A DNA stretch of 64,000 bases from Gammaproteobacteria bacterium (GTDB lineage Bacteria > Pseudomonadota > Gammaproteobacteria > Pseudomonadales > Pseudomonadaceae). A program made the translations under genes and the position numbers. Of this stretch, positions 1-9,235 are shown in pieces. Below the pieces are notes generated by a model that was not told the origin of the DNA, made no database searches, and worked only from the letters and a program-made list of their open reading frames with translations. The DNA lies in assembly GCA_903970465.1 (NCBI GenBank), contig CAJCIO010000015.1:1-64000 (forward strand). The letters run 5' to 3'. The number at the start of each line of letters is the position of its first letter. Within the stretch, counting starts at the first letter, position 1.

Positions 1-1673
1 AGCAGGCCGCCGCTGGTTTCAGCCTTTTTGTACCAGGCCTCGGCCGAGGTCTCGGGGTTCATCTTCGGCGCGCAACCGCTGGCGTCCTGCACCTTGGAGC
101 GCTCGATGCGCGTCATGATCGCGTCCTGGTCTTTCGCCAACCCGTCCAGCGCTGCCTGGGCCGACTTCTCGCCCGTGACGGCTTCGGCGACATGGCTCCA
201 CCACAGCTGAGCCAACTTCGGATAATCCGGTACGTTAGTGCCGGTGGGTGACCACTGCACACGGGCCGGGCTGCGATAAAACTCGACGAGGCCACCCAGC
301 TTAGGCGCCAACTCGGTCATCTCCTTGGAATTGATGTCCGACTCGCGAATAGGCGTCAAACCAACGATGGTTTTTTTCAGCGACACGGTTTTCGACGTCA
401 CAAACTGCGCATACAACCAGGCGGCCAGACGCTGTTTCTCCGGCGTCGCCTTGAGGAAGGTCCATGAACCCACATCCTGATAGCCCAGTTTCATGCCGTC
501 CTTCCAGTACGGGCCTTTTGGCGACGGTGCCATCCGCCATTTCGGCGTGCCATCGGCGTTCATCACCGGCAAGCCTGGTTTGGTCATGTCGGCGGTGAAA
601 GCGGTGTACCAGAAAATCTGCTGCGCAACATTGCCTTGTGAAGGCACCGGCCCCGACTCCGAGAAGGTCATGCCAGCCGCTTCAGGGGGCGCGTAGGCCT
701 TGAGCCAATCGATATATTTCTGCGTCGCGAATACCGCGGCAGGGCCATTGGTATCACCGCCGCGGGTAATGCTCGAACCCACTGGATGGCAATCCTCTAC
801 GCGGATGCCCCACTCGTCCACGGGCAAGCCGTTGGGCAGGCCCTTGTCGCCGCTGCCCGCCATGGAGAACCAGGCATCGGTGAAACGCCAACCGAGCGAA
901 GGGTCCTTCTTGCCATAATCCATGTGGCCATAAACCTTCTTGCCGTCAATTTCCTTGACGTCTTCGCTAAAGAACTTGGCGATGTCTTCATAGGCCGACC
1001 AGTTCACCGGCACGCCTAATTCATAACCGTACTTGGCTTTGAATTTTGCCTTGAGGTCTGCGCGCTCGAACCAGTCGGCACGGAACCAGTAAAGGTTGGC
1101 GAACTGCTGGTCGGGCAACTGATAGATTTTCTTGTCCGGGGCGGTGGTAAACGAGATGCCGATGAAGTCCTTGATGTCCAGCGTCGGCGAGGTGAAGTCC
1201 TTGCCTTCATTGGCCATCAAATCACTGAGCGCTTCAGCCTTGCCGTAGCGAAAGTGGGTACCGATCAAGTCGGAGTCGTTGACCCAGCCATCGTAGATGC
1301 TCTTGTCCGATTGCATGGCAGTCTGCAGCTTCTCGATCACATCGCCTTCCTGCAGCAGGTCGTGCGTGACTTCGATACCGGTAATTTCAGTAAAGGCCTT
1401 GGCCAGGGTCTTGGACTCGTACTCGTGGGTGGTCAAAGTCTCGGACACGACCTTGATCTTCATGCCACGAAAGGGTTCGGCTGCCTTGATGAACCACTTC
1501 AGCTCGTCGAGCTGCTGCTCGCTGGTCAGCGTCGATGGCTTGAACTCGTTGCCCACCCACTTCTTGGCCGCGTCTTCGTACGGGTCCGCCCAGGCCGAGA
1601 GACTCAGCCCACTGAGGGTCAGCAGGGTCGAAATGGTCACGCTATGTCGCAGCTTGTTTTTGTTATTGAACAT
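1..1673 (-). CDS. glpV: ABC transporter substrate-binding protein, GlpV-like (3' end cut by window edge)
   Basis: Periplasmic substrate-binding component of the ABC importer encoded just upstream. At least 557 residues are visible and no stop is reached, so the C-terminus lies outside the window. The start ATG at 1673 follows GGAGG six bases upstream. Residues 1-29 form a signal peptide (basic MFNNKNK, a hydrophobic stretch, then AWA before D30). The mature protein contains stretches such as VSETLTTHEYE, LPDQQFANLYWFR and MDYGKKDPSLGWRFTDAW, which I recall from the rhizobial glycerol-transporter protein GlpV. The size (well over 500 residues) also fits that family. It is the last gene of the operon ATPase-ATPase-permease-permease-DUF2160-SBP, the same gene set as rhizobial glpSTPQUV. 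The glycerol substrate is inferred by family and is unproven here; another small polyol or alcohol is possible. Confidence 0.8.
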   Translation of the reverse strand, partial: MFNNKNKLRHSVTISTLLTLSGLSLSAWADPYEDAAKKWVGNEFKPSTLTSEQQLDELKWFIKAAEPFRGMKIKVVSETLTTHEYESKTLAKAFTEITGIEVTHDLLQEGDVIEKLQTAMQSDKSIYDGWVNDSDLIGTHFRYGKAEALSDLMANEGKDFTSPTLDIKDFIGISFTTAPDKKIYQLPDQQFANLYWFRADWFERADLKAKFKAKYGYELGVPVNWSAYEDIAKFFSEDVKEIDGKKVYGHMDYGKKDPSLGWRFTDAWFSMAGSGDKGLPNGLPVDEWGIRVEDCHPVGSSITRGGDTNGPAAVFATQKYIDWLKAYAPPEAAGMTFSESGPVPSQGNVAQQIFWYTAFTADMTKPGLPVMNADGTPKWRMAPSPKGPYWKDGMKLGYQDVGSWTFLKATPEKQRLAAWLYAQFVTSKTVSLKKTIVGLTPIRESDINSKEMTELAPKLGGLVEFYRSPARVQWSPTGTNVPDYPKLAQLWWSHVAEAVTGEKSAQAALDGLAKDQDAIMTRIERSKVQDASGCAPKMNPETSAEAWYKKAETSGGL

Positions 1674-1736
1674 AGACACCTCCAGTGATGCTTCTTTTGT
1701 AGACCGCTCATTGTGTGTTGGATGGGTTGAAAGAGC

Positions 1737-2009
1737 TCAACCCCAGCGCATGACAACCACCAGCCATACCAGGGAAACTCCGGAGGCTATCCAGATATTC
1801 CAGTCGGTCGCGCCGATCACCAGCAGATGCAGGTAGGCACTTCCCAGTAGCCCGATGAACAACCGATCGCCACGCGTTGTGGAAATCGGCAGAAAACCCC
1901 GACGTGGGATGCTTGCCGAGCGCAGCTCCCAGGCGGTCATCGCCGTGAGTAACAAGGCGATGCCGGCAAAGAAGATCGCGGTGGGCAGTGTCCAGGCCAT
2001 CCAATCCAT
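1737..2009 (-). CDS. glpU: DUF2160 small membrane protein of the ABC importer (GlpU-like)
   Basis: A 90-residue integral membrane protein with about three hydrophobic segments (near residues 7-24, 45-65 and 68-86). It is a DUF2160-family protein, found between the permease and binding-protein genes in GlpSTPQUV-type transporters. Its molecular role is unknown; an accessory transmembrane part of the importer is a reasonable guess. The start is the ATG at 2009, because GAGGAG lies eight bases upstream; an in-frame GTG at 2018 overlaps that Shine-Dalgarno and is less likely. The stop of the upstream permease is 13 bases away, so co-transcription is expected. Confidence 0.8.
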   Translation of the reverse strand: MDWMAWTLPTAIFFAGIALLLTAMTAWELRSASIPRRGFLPISTTRGDRLFIGLLGSAYLHLLVIGATDWNIWIASGVSLVWLVVVMRWG

Positions 2010-2021
2010 TTTTACCACTCC

Positions 2022-2834
2022 TCAGACACGGCCAAGAGCGAAGCCCTTGACCACATGGTTGCGAACGAACCAGATCACCAGCATGCCCGGCAGGATGGTC
2101 AACACCCCCGCCGCCGCCAGCACGCCCCAATCGATGCCCGAGGCCGAAACCGTGCGCGTCATCACCGCAGCGATCGGCTTGGCATTGACCGAGGTCAGGG
2201 TGCGCGCCAGGAGCAGTTCCACCCACGAGAACATGAAGCAGAAAAATGCCGTGACGCCGATACCCGAGCCAATCAATGGGATAAAAATCTTGACGAAAAA
2301 TTTGGGAAAGCTGTAGCCATCGATGTAGGCCGTTTCGTCAATCTCTTTGGGCACCCCGGACATAAAGCCCTCCAGAATCCACACTGCCAGCGGTACGTTG
2401 AACAAGCAGTGAGCCAGGGCGACCGCAATGTGCGTGTCAAACAAACCAATAGACGAATACAGCTGGAAGAACGGCAGCAGAAACACCGCCGGTGGTGCCA
2501 TGCGGTTGGTCAACAACCAGAAGAACAGGTGCTTGTCGCCGAGAAAGCGGTAGCGCGAGAACGCGTAAGCGGCGGGCAACGCGACGCTCAGCGAAATCAC
2601 CGTGTTCAAACACACGTAATACAGCGAGTTGATATAGCCGCTGTACCAGCTCTCATCGGTAAAGATGACCTTGTAGTTGGCCCACGTGAAGTCCCGAGGG
2701 AAGAGCGTCAAGCCGCTGAGTATCTCGGTGTTGGTCTTGAACGACATATTGACGAGCCAATAGATGGGCAGCAGCAGAAACAGCAAATAGAGCCATAGCG
2801 GCACGAGTTTTCTGAACGACATGTTCTTGCGCAT
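2022..2834 (-). CDS. glpQ: Carbohydrate ABC transporter permease (MalG-type, GlpQ-like)
   Basis: Inner-membrane permease of the importer, 270 residues, with about six transmembrane helices. The cytoplasmic EAA loop is visible as EIDETAYIDGYS followed by FPKFFVKIFIPL, the contact point for the ATPases. The MalG-type N-terminus has the typical PIYWLVNMSFK stretch. The reading frame is open back to 2891, but the upstream permease ends at 2849 and the Shine-Dalgarno GGGAGG at 2848-2843 sits best for the ATG at 2834 (eight or nine bases). An ATG at 2840 is only two or three bases from it. The gene forms a heterodimeric pore with the next permease. Confidence 0.85.
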   Translation of the reverse strand: MRKNMSFRKLVPLWLYLLFLLLPIYWLVNMSFKTNTEILSGLTLFPRDFTWANYKVIFTDESWYSGYINSLYYVCLNTVISLSVALPAAYAFSRYRFLGDKHLFFWLLTNRMAPPAVFLLPFFQLYSSIGLFDTHIAVALAHCLFNVPLAVWILEGFMSGVPKEIDETAYIDGYSFPKFFVKIFIPLIGSGIGVTAFFCFMFSWVELLLARTLTSVNAKPIAAVMTRTVSASGIDWGVLAAAGVLTILPGMLVIWFVRNHVVKGFALGRV

Positions 2835-2848
2835 GCTCATGCCCTCCC

Positions 2849-3707
<859 letters not shown>

Positions 3708-3715
<8 letters not shown>

Positions 3716-4859
3716 GGGCTACCCCTTGGGCCGAGTCACTGGCAAGCGGGACGTCGCCTTCGACGAGGAAATCATCGGCATAGACCATCAGCCATTGTCC
3801 CGGAAAGCTGATCCAGGCCTGCCCTTGCGGCACCGGTTTGTCTTCTTGCAGGCGCACCTTCAGCAATTGTCCGGCGAGCTTCAAGGTAAGGATTTTGTAG
3901 GTCCCGAGGTCTTCGACATAGGTCACGTCAGCGCACCAGGCTTCGTCATAAGGACCGTCCCACACATGCACGAATTCGGGCCGGATACCCAGGGTCAGAC
4001 GAGTCCATCGAGTGGCTGCCAGGCGCTGTTGCACGCCCTCGGACAGTGGCACCACGACTTTGGCAGACCCTGCCTGACCAAACCCGACCCCACCCGGCTC
4101 GGGGGTGACGTCGATCAGGTTCATCCCCGGGCTGCCGATGAAATAGCCCACAAAGGTGTGCCGGGGCTTTTCGAATAATTCACGGGGGGTACCGAACTGC
4201 ACGATCTGGCCGCCGTACATCACCGCAATCTTGTCCGCGAAGGTCGAAGCCTCCAACTGATCATGGGTTACGTAGACCATGGTGATATTGAACTGCTCGT
4301 GGATCTGCTTGAGCTTGCGCCGCAGTTTCCACTTCAAGTGCGGGTCGATCACCGTCAGCGGCTCGTCGAAGAGAATCGCCGACACGTCGTCGCGCACCAG
4401 CCCACGGCCCATGGAGACCTTCTGCTTTTCATCAGCGGTGAGGTTCTTGGCCTTCTTTTTGAGCAGTGGCTGGAGATCAAGCACATCGGCGATTTCACTG
4501 ACCTTGGCGTGTACCCTTTTTTCATCCATGCCTTGGTTGCGCAGCGGAAACGCCAGGTTGTCGTACACCGTCATGGTGTCGTAGACCACCGGAAACTGAA
4601 ACACCTGGGCGATGTTGCGCTGTTCCGGGGACAGTGCGTTGACCACCTTGGCATCGAACATGACCTGGCCTTCCGATGGGCTCAGCAGGCCGGAGATGAT
4701 GTTCAGCAAGGTGGATTTGCCGCAGCCGGAAGGGCCGAGCAGTGCGTAGGCGCCGCCCTGCTCCCAGATGTGGCTCATTTCGCGGATCGCATAATCGTCG
4801 GGGCCGGTGGGCGCTGCGACGTAGCTGTGGGCCAGGTTCTGCAAGCGGATTTCAGCCAT
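3708..4859 (-). CDS. glpT: ABC transporter ATPase with degenerate signature motif (GlpT-like)
   Basis: Cytoplasmic ATPase of the importer, 383 residues: nucleotide-binding domain (about 1-240) followed by a MalK-type TOBE domain (about 280-365). Walker A is GPSGCGKST at 42-50, the Q-loop is at FQ 87-88, Walker B is ILFDEP at 162-167 and the switch histidine is H199 in YVTHD. In contrast, the ABC signature, normally LSGGQ, reads LTADE at 140-144, and the D-loop reads TVID instead of SNLD. Its own Walker side therefore looks intact but it offers a degenerate signature to its partner. The start ATG overlaps the stop of glpS by one base (TGATG). It probably forms a heterodimer with the GlpS-like protein. 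Confidence 0.86.
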
Positions 4860-5953
4860 CAGGCAACCCTCGCCATGCGCAGGCCGGGTGCCTGGATCAG
4901 GCTGCCGTGGGGATCGAACACAAACAATTTGTGGGTGGGGATGTACACGCGAATCGGCGCGTCCACTTCGTATCCATGCACGCCTGGCAGATGCAGCACC
5001 AACGAGAAATGCTCGTTGCGCACATGCAGGAAAGTCTCGGAGCCACTGATCTCCGCCAGTTCGACGGTGACCGCCAACTCCAGGTCGTCATCGTTGGAGG
5101 GCACGAGGCTCAGGTGGCTGGGCCGCACACCAAACTGGTAATTACCGTTACCGATTTTGCGCAGGTCAACGTTGAGCGGGAAGTGGGCGAAGTTGGCAAA
5201 GCTGACCTCGTTACCCTCGATGCTGCCGGGCATGAGATTGATAGGTGGCTCGGAAAACAGCTCGGCGGCCAGCACCGTTTTCGGCTGATGGTAGACCTTG
5301 GGGGTCAGGCCGCTCTGGATCACCCGCCCTTCGTGCAGAATGGTCGTGGTGCCTCCCAACGCCAAGGCCTCGTTGGGCTCGGTGGTGGCGTAGATGGCGA
5401 TGGTGTGGCGAGCTTCAAAGAGCAGGCGCATTTCCTGACGCAGCTCTTCGCGCAGTTTGTAGTCCAGGTTGACCAACGGCTCGTCGAAGAGAATCAGCTC
5501 CGCGTCCTTGACGAGTGCACGGGCCATGGCCGTGCGTTGTTGTTGGCCTCCGGACAATTCAAGAGGATAGCGACTGAGGAATTTTTCGATCCGCAGCATC
5601 GTGGCGGTTTCCAGCACCTTGCGCCTGATTTCGTCTTTCGAGACACCGGCCTGGCGCAGCGGCGAGGCGATATTGTCGTAAACGGTCATGCTGGGATAGT
5701 TGATGAACTGCTGGTAAACCATCGAGACGTTGCGATGGCGCACGGCAATCTGGCTGACATCGTTGCCATTCATCAGGATGCGCCCGCTGTCGGGCTTGTC
5801 CAGTCCGGCCATCAAGCGCATCAAGCTGGTTTTGCCCGACAAGGTACGCCCCAGCAAAACGTTGAATGAGCCCGGTTCGAAGCTCAACGATACATCGTCG
5901 ATCCAGACCTGGCCGTCGATCGAGCGGCTGACGTGCTCCAGCGTGAGAGACAT
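4859..5953 (-). CDS. glpS: ABC transporter ATPase lacking the switch histidine (GlpS-like)
   Basis: First gene of the operon, 364 residues, with an ATPase domain (about 1-235) and a C-terminal TOBE domain. Walker A is GRTLSGKT at 35-42, a GX4GKT match. The Q-loop is YQQ at 80-82, the signature LSGGQ is canonical at 133-137, Walker B is LILFDEP at 153-159 and the D-loop is VNLD. The H-loop, normally VTHD, reads ATTE at 189-192, so the switch histidine is replaced by threonine 191. It is the mirror image of its partner, which keeps the histidine but lacks LSGGQ. The ATG at 5953 has AAGGG six to seven bases upstream. Transcription probably starts from the sigma-54 promoter at 6031-6046. Confidence 0.86.
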   Translation of the reverse strand: MSLTLEHVSRSIDGQVWIDDVSLSFEPGSFNVLLGRTLSGKTSLMRLMAGLDKPDSGRILMNGNDVSQIAVRHRNVSMVYQQFINYPSMTVYDNIASPLRQAGVSKDEIRRKVLETATMLRIEKFLSRYPLELSGGQQQRTAMARALVKDAELILFDEPLVNLDYKLREELRQEMRLLFEARHTIAIYATTEPNEALALGGTTTILHEGRVIQSGLTPKVYHQPKTVLAAELFSEPPINLMPGSIEGNEVSFANFAHFPLNVDLRKIGNGNYQFGVRPSHLSLVPSNDDDLELAVTVELAEISGSETFLHVRNEHFSLVLHLPGVHGYEVDAPIRVYIPTHKLFVFDPHGSLIQAPGLRMARVA

Positions 5954-6030
5954 GGCGTGCCCTTTGGTCAGTGGCGTTTTTTATTAGAAGGCGGGTGCTG
6001 GTCGACACGTTCGTCGACTGCTGGTGATAT

Positions 6031-6046
6031 AGCGACAATCGTGCCA
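6031..6046 (-). promoter_or_regulatory. Sigma-54 (RpoN) promoter of the glpSTPQUV-like operon
   Basis: On the minus strand the sequence is TGGCACGATTGTCGCT. It matches the -24/-12 consensus TGGCACG-N4-TTGC with GG and GC exactly ten bases apart; the only deviation is TCGC for TTGC. The predicted start of transcription lies about 12 bases further, near 6020, giving a leader of about 65 bases before the glpS start. A sigma-54-dependent activator is encoded divergently, which strongly supports the assignment. Confidence 0.75.
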
Positions 6047-6143
6047 AGGCCCCTCCCGGCCGCCCTCATCCGCCTGGAATGCGCGCAGCAGGGGGTTGGC
6101 GGCAAACCATTGCCCGCAGGGATCGTTCGTTGGCGAAAACAAA

Positions 6144-6203
6144 TGAACAGAAAAAGCTGAACACCTGAACACAGTGAACATTGACTTTGAGCAATACTGA
6201 ACA
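6144..6203. promoter_or_regulatory. Cluster of five TGAACA hexamers, likely activator-binding sites
   Basis: The hexamer TGAACA occurs at 6144, 6158, 6166, 6175 and 6198, all in the same orientation within 60 bases. The cluster lies about 100-170 bases upstream of the sigma-54 promoter, the usual place for enhancer sites. Binding by the adjacent AcoR-like protein is inferred. Irregular spacing (14, 8, 9 and 23 bases) and same-strand orientation are unusual for a dimer operator. The cluster also overlaps a possible TTG start at 6181, arguing that the regulator begins further downstream. Confidence 0.5.
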
Positions 6204-6291
6204 ACACTGCACAGAAGTTTTCAGGTCGCACACGCTCGACCCACGCCCTACCCCCATAACAATAAAAGACGCTGCACGGAGCGATCTCGAT

Positions 6292-8133
6292 ATGGCCACA
6301 CCCGGCATTGCCATTGCGCACGACACCATGATCAAGGATTCCTGGGCCCGCTGCAGGGAGTTCGGCCTGGACCACCGTTCGCTTCCGGCCTTCGGCCAAT
6401 TACCGGCGCAGCAGGTTTCCCAGTTGCTCGAACGTCACCGAGTGCTGTCGCTGACGGCACACCAGCAGGTGTTGCCGTTCTACGAAAACATCCTGAGCAA
6501 TGCCAACTGCCTGATCCTGCTCGCGGATCATCAGGGGCAGGTGCTCAACTCGTGGGGCACTCAGCGCTTCCTCGAACCGGCCCAGGGGCTGGGCTTCGTA
6601 GCAGGCGCATGCTGGGTCGAACAGGCGGCCGGCACCAATGCCATCGGTACGGCGCTGGCCGGTGAGCAAGCGGTGCACATCGAGCACGACGAGCACTTCC
6701 TCAAGGCCAATCGCTTCATGACCGGCTCAGCAGCGCCAATCTTCGACGCCTCACGGCGTTTGATGGGAGTGCTGGACCTGTCCAGCGACAGTTTCCTCCC
6801 GCCCTCCTACACCCTGGGGATGGTGAAGATGATCAGTCAGACCATCGAAAACAGGCTGATTCTTGACCAGTTTCAGAACACCCATTTCCAGCTCATCTTC
6901 AACACGGGCCTGGACAACCTCGACAGCCAGTGGGCCGGCCTGCTGATTTTCGATGAGAGCGGGTACATCCTCTGTGCCAACCGTCGCGCTGACAGCCTGC
7001 TAGGGACGAGCAAGCTGCAGGCAAACATCGACGAGCTGTTCAGGACATCGGTGGCCGAGGTGCTCGATCAGTCAGGCGGGCAACCCTTCGCTCTGCAGGC
7101 CTCACGTGACAACCGCTTTTATGGTCAGCTCAAACATCCCAAAGCCCCCGTTCTGCCCCTGGCAAGCGTGCCTCAGGTGGCGCAGCCGGTGGCCTGCGCG
7201 TTGCCGATGACCGTGGGTTTTGGCGATCCGAAGATCGACAAAGCCCTCGCACAGGCACAACGGTTGCTTGAAAAGAACGTACCGCTGTTGATTCACGGTG
7301 AAACCGGTGCCGGCAAGGAAGTGTTCGTCAAGGCGCTGCATCAGGCCAGCTCGCGGGCCAGGCAGCCGTTGATCGCTGTGAACTGCGCGGCGATCCCTTC
7401 AGAGTTGGTGGAAGCGGAGCTATTTGGCTATGAAAAGGGCGCGTTCACTGGCGCGCACCATAAAGGCAGCATCGGCCTGATTCGCAAGGCACACAAGGCC
7501 ACACTGTTCCTGGACGAAATCGGCGACATGCCGCTTGCGGTTCAGGCCCGCTTGCTACGGGTCTTGCAGGAACGCTGCGTACAGCCTTTGGGCAGCAGCG
7601 AGCAACACCCGGTGGACATCCGGCTGATCTCTGCGACCCATTGTTCGCTGCGCGATCAGGTACATCGCGGGCTGTTCCGACAGGATCTGTATTACCGCAT
7701 CAGCGGTTTGAATCTGCAACTGCCCCCGCTACGCGAGCGTACTGACCTACCCGCACTGGTGCGCAGCATCTGGAACCAACACCGTGAACCCGAGCAAACG
7801 GCGGGGTTCGATCCGCAGGTGATGGCCCTGTTCGAGCGCCATCCCTGGCCCGGCAACCTTCGCCAGCTCAGCAATGTAATTCAGGTGGCCCTGGCCTTGG
7901 CCGACGGTGAGTTGATCAGGCCCGCGCATCTACCAGAGGATTTCTTCGCAGACCTGGAGTGCTCCAGGCGCAGCAGTGTGACTGTCAAAGCCTCTGACAG
8001 CCACGCGGTGTCGGGCTCGAGTGGGGATTTGAATGAACTGTTGCAAGCCTGTGGGGGAAATATCTCGCAGCTTGCCAAGCACTTGGGCGTGAGCCGCAAT
8101 ACGGTCTACAAGCGGTTGCGCGCAGGTGTGTGA
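6292..8133 (+). CDS. AcoR-like sigma-54-dependent transcriptional activator
   Basis: Enhancer-binding protein, 613 residues from the ATG at 6292. The N-terminal half has a GAF sensor (about 50-200) and a PAS-like region. The central AAA+ domain contains Walker A GETGAGKE, the sigma-54 contact loop GAFTGA and Walker B LFLDEIGDM. The C-terminus is a Fis-type helix-turn-helix (NISQLAKHLGVSRNTVYKRL). The architecture matches AcoR-type regulators that sense a small effector through GAF. The frame is open from a TTG at 6181, but that start lies in the TGAACA repeat cluster; GGAG ten bases before 6292 supports the ATG. Divergence from the ABC operon and the sigma-54 promoter there make that operon the likely target. 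The effector is unknown. Confidence 0.85.
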   Translation: MATPGIAIAHDTMIKDSWARCREFGLDHRSLPAFGQLPAQQVSQLLERHRVLSLTAHQQVLPFYENILSNANCLILLADHQGQVLNSWGTQRFLEPAQGLGFVAGACWVEQAAGTNAIGTALAGEQAVHIEHDEHFLKANRFMTGSAAPIFDASRRLMGVLDLSSDSFLPPSYTLGMVKMISQTIENRLILDQFQNTHFQLIFNTGLDNLDSQWAGLLIFDESGYILCANRRADSLLGTSKLQANIDELFRTSVAEVLDQSGGQPFALQASRDNRFYGQLKHPKAPVLPLASVPQVAQPVACALPMTVGFGDPKIDKALAQAQRLLEKNVPLLIHGETGAGKEVFVKALHQASSRARQPLIAVNCAAIPSELVEAELFGYEKGAFTGAHHKGSIGLIRKAHKATLFLDEIGDMPLAVQARLLRVLQERCVQPLGSSEQHPVDIRLISATHCSLRDQVHRGLFRQDLYYRISGLNLQLPPLRERTDLPALVRSIWNQHREPEQTAGFDPQVMALFERHPWPGNLRQLSNVIQVALALADGELIRPAHLPEDFFADLECSRRSSVTVKASDSHAVSGSSGDLNELLQACGGNISQLAKHLGVSRNTVYKRLRAGV

Positions 8134-8422
8134 GCGTTCCTTGATGTTTTCGGGCCAACATCGGGAGCACCTGCGTTGGCGTTTTCGATATTCCATCATG
8201 TCCTGCCTGGGGTCGGGCGGTGTGCAGTGACGTGCTCGCCCAACAACCTGTCCAGCTTGGCTTGCAGGCCCTGCCGTCAGGCATTCCAGTGAAACTTCCT
8301 GCCCCTCCTTCAGTCGGAACCACAGAGTCTGCTTATCTCCCAGAAGCGGCTCTGGCGTAAGCCACCCGACGCTCGTCGCCTGCCATGGCGCGACTGCGAA
8401 TGACCCGCCAGGAGCTTTACCC

Positions 8423-9235
8423 ATGCACACTCAGGATCTCGCCGACGCCGCCCAGTCGACGCCGGCCACGGCATTGCCCAAGGACGCCCCTGCGGTGACT
8501 GTCTTGCGGGTGTTGACGGTCAATACTCACAAAGGCTTCAGCCCCTTGAACCGGCGCTTTGTGCTGCCCGAGCTGCGCGAGGCCGTGCGGGCATTGTCCG
8601 CCGATGTGGTGTTCCTGCAGGAAGTACTCGGCACCCACCGCCAGCACGGCCAGCGCTACGACAACTGGTCCGACGTCCCACAGTACGAGTTTCTCGCCGA
8701 CAGCATGTGGCCGGTGTTCGCCTATGGACGCAACGCGGTGTATCCGGACGGCGAGCATGGCAATGCCCTGCTGTCGAAATTTCCCATCCTGCGTCACGAG
8801 AATCTCGACGTGTCGGTCAGCGATGGCACTGAGGACCGCGGCCTGCTGCATTCGGTGCTGGCGGTGCCCGGCCAGGGCGAAGTGCATACCATCTGCGTGC
8901 ACCTCGGGCTGCGAGAGGGACAACGCCAGCAGCAGTTGCGTTTGCTCTGCGATTTGCTGGCGCGCATTCCGGAGGGCGCGCCGGTGATCGTCGCTGGAGA
9001 CTTTAACGACTGGCGCCTGCGCGCCGACGGGATGCTGGCCGAGGCTGGCATGCATGAAGTCTTCGTCGATACCTTCGGCGCCCCTGCCCGCAGCTTCCCG
9101 GCGCGCTGGCCGCTGTTGTGCCTTGACCGCATCTATCTCCGCAACGCCAAGGCCGTTCTGCCTCAGGTGCTGTCTCGCAAGCCTTGGTCGCATCTGTCCG
9201 ACCATGTGCCGCTGGCCGTCGAGGTGCACCTATGA
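8423..9235 (+). CDS. ybhP: Endonuclease/exonuclease/phosphatase family protein, YbhP-like
   Basis: A 270-residue protein of the Mg-dependent DNase I-like fold. Visible motifs are TVNTHKG near the start of the domain (metal-site Asn), FLQEV (metal-binding Glu), GRNAVYPDGEHGNALLSK, GDFNDWR (Asp/Asn catalytic pair) and SDHVPL (catalytic Asp-His) at the end. Family members act on nucleic acids or phospholipid/inositol phosphates. Its role next to cardiolipin synthase, as in the E. coli ybhN-clsB-ybhP cluster, is not established. AGGAG lies about eight bases before the ATG. The stop overlaps the clsB start (ATGA), so translation is coupled. Confidence 0.85.
   Translation: MHTQDLADAAQSTPATALPKDAPAVTVLRVLTVNTHKGFSPLNRRFVLPELREAVRALSADVVFLQEVLGTHRQHGQRYDNWSDVPQYEFLADSMWPVFAYGRNAVYPDGEHGNALLSKFPILRHENLDVSVSDGTEDRGLLHSVLAVPGQGEVHTICVHLGLREGQRQQQLRLLCDLLARIPEGAPVIVAGDFNDWRLRADGMLAEAGMHEVFVDTFGAPARSFPARWPLLCLDRIYLRNAKAVLPQVLSRKPWSHLSDHVPLAVEVHL

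Noticed and set aside
6181-6291. TTG start giving 37 extra residues to the sigma-54 activator
   Set aside because: No Shine-Dalgarno is visible for it and the TGAACA array overlaps it; the ATG at 6292 has GGAG and gives a normal AcoR-like N-terminus.
8291-8318. GAAACTT-N16-TCGGA as an AlgU-type promoter for ybhP
   Set aside because: The match is loose (extra A in the -35, altered -10) and such pairs are frequent by chance; kept only as a note. The 289-base gap 8134-8422 shows nothing stronger.
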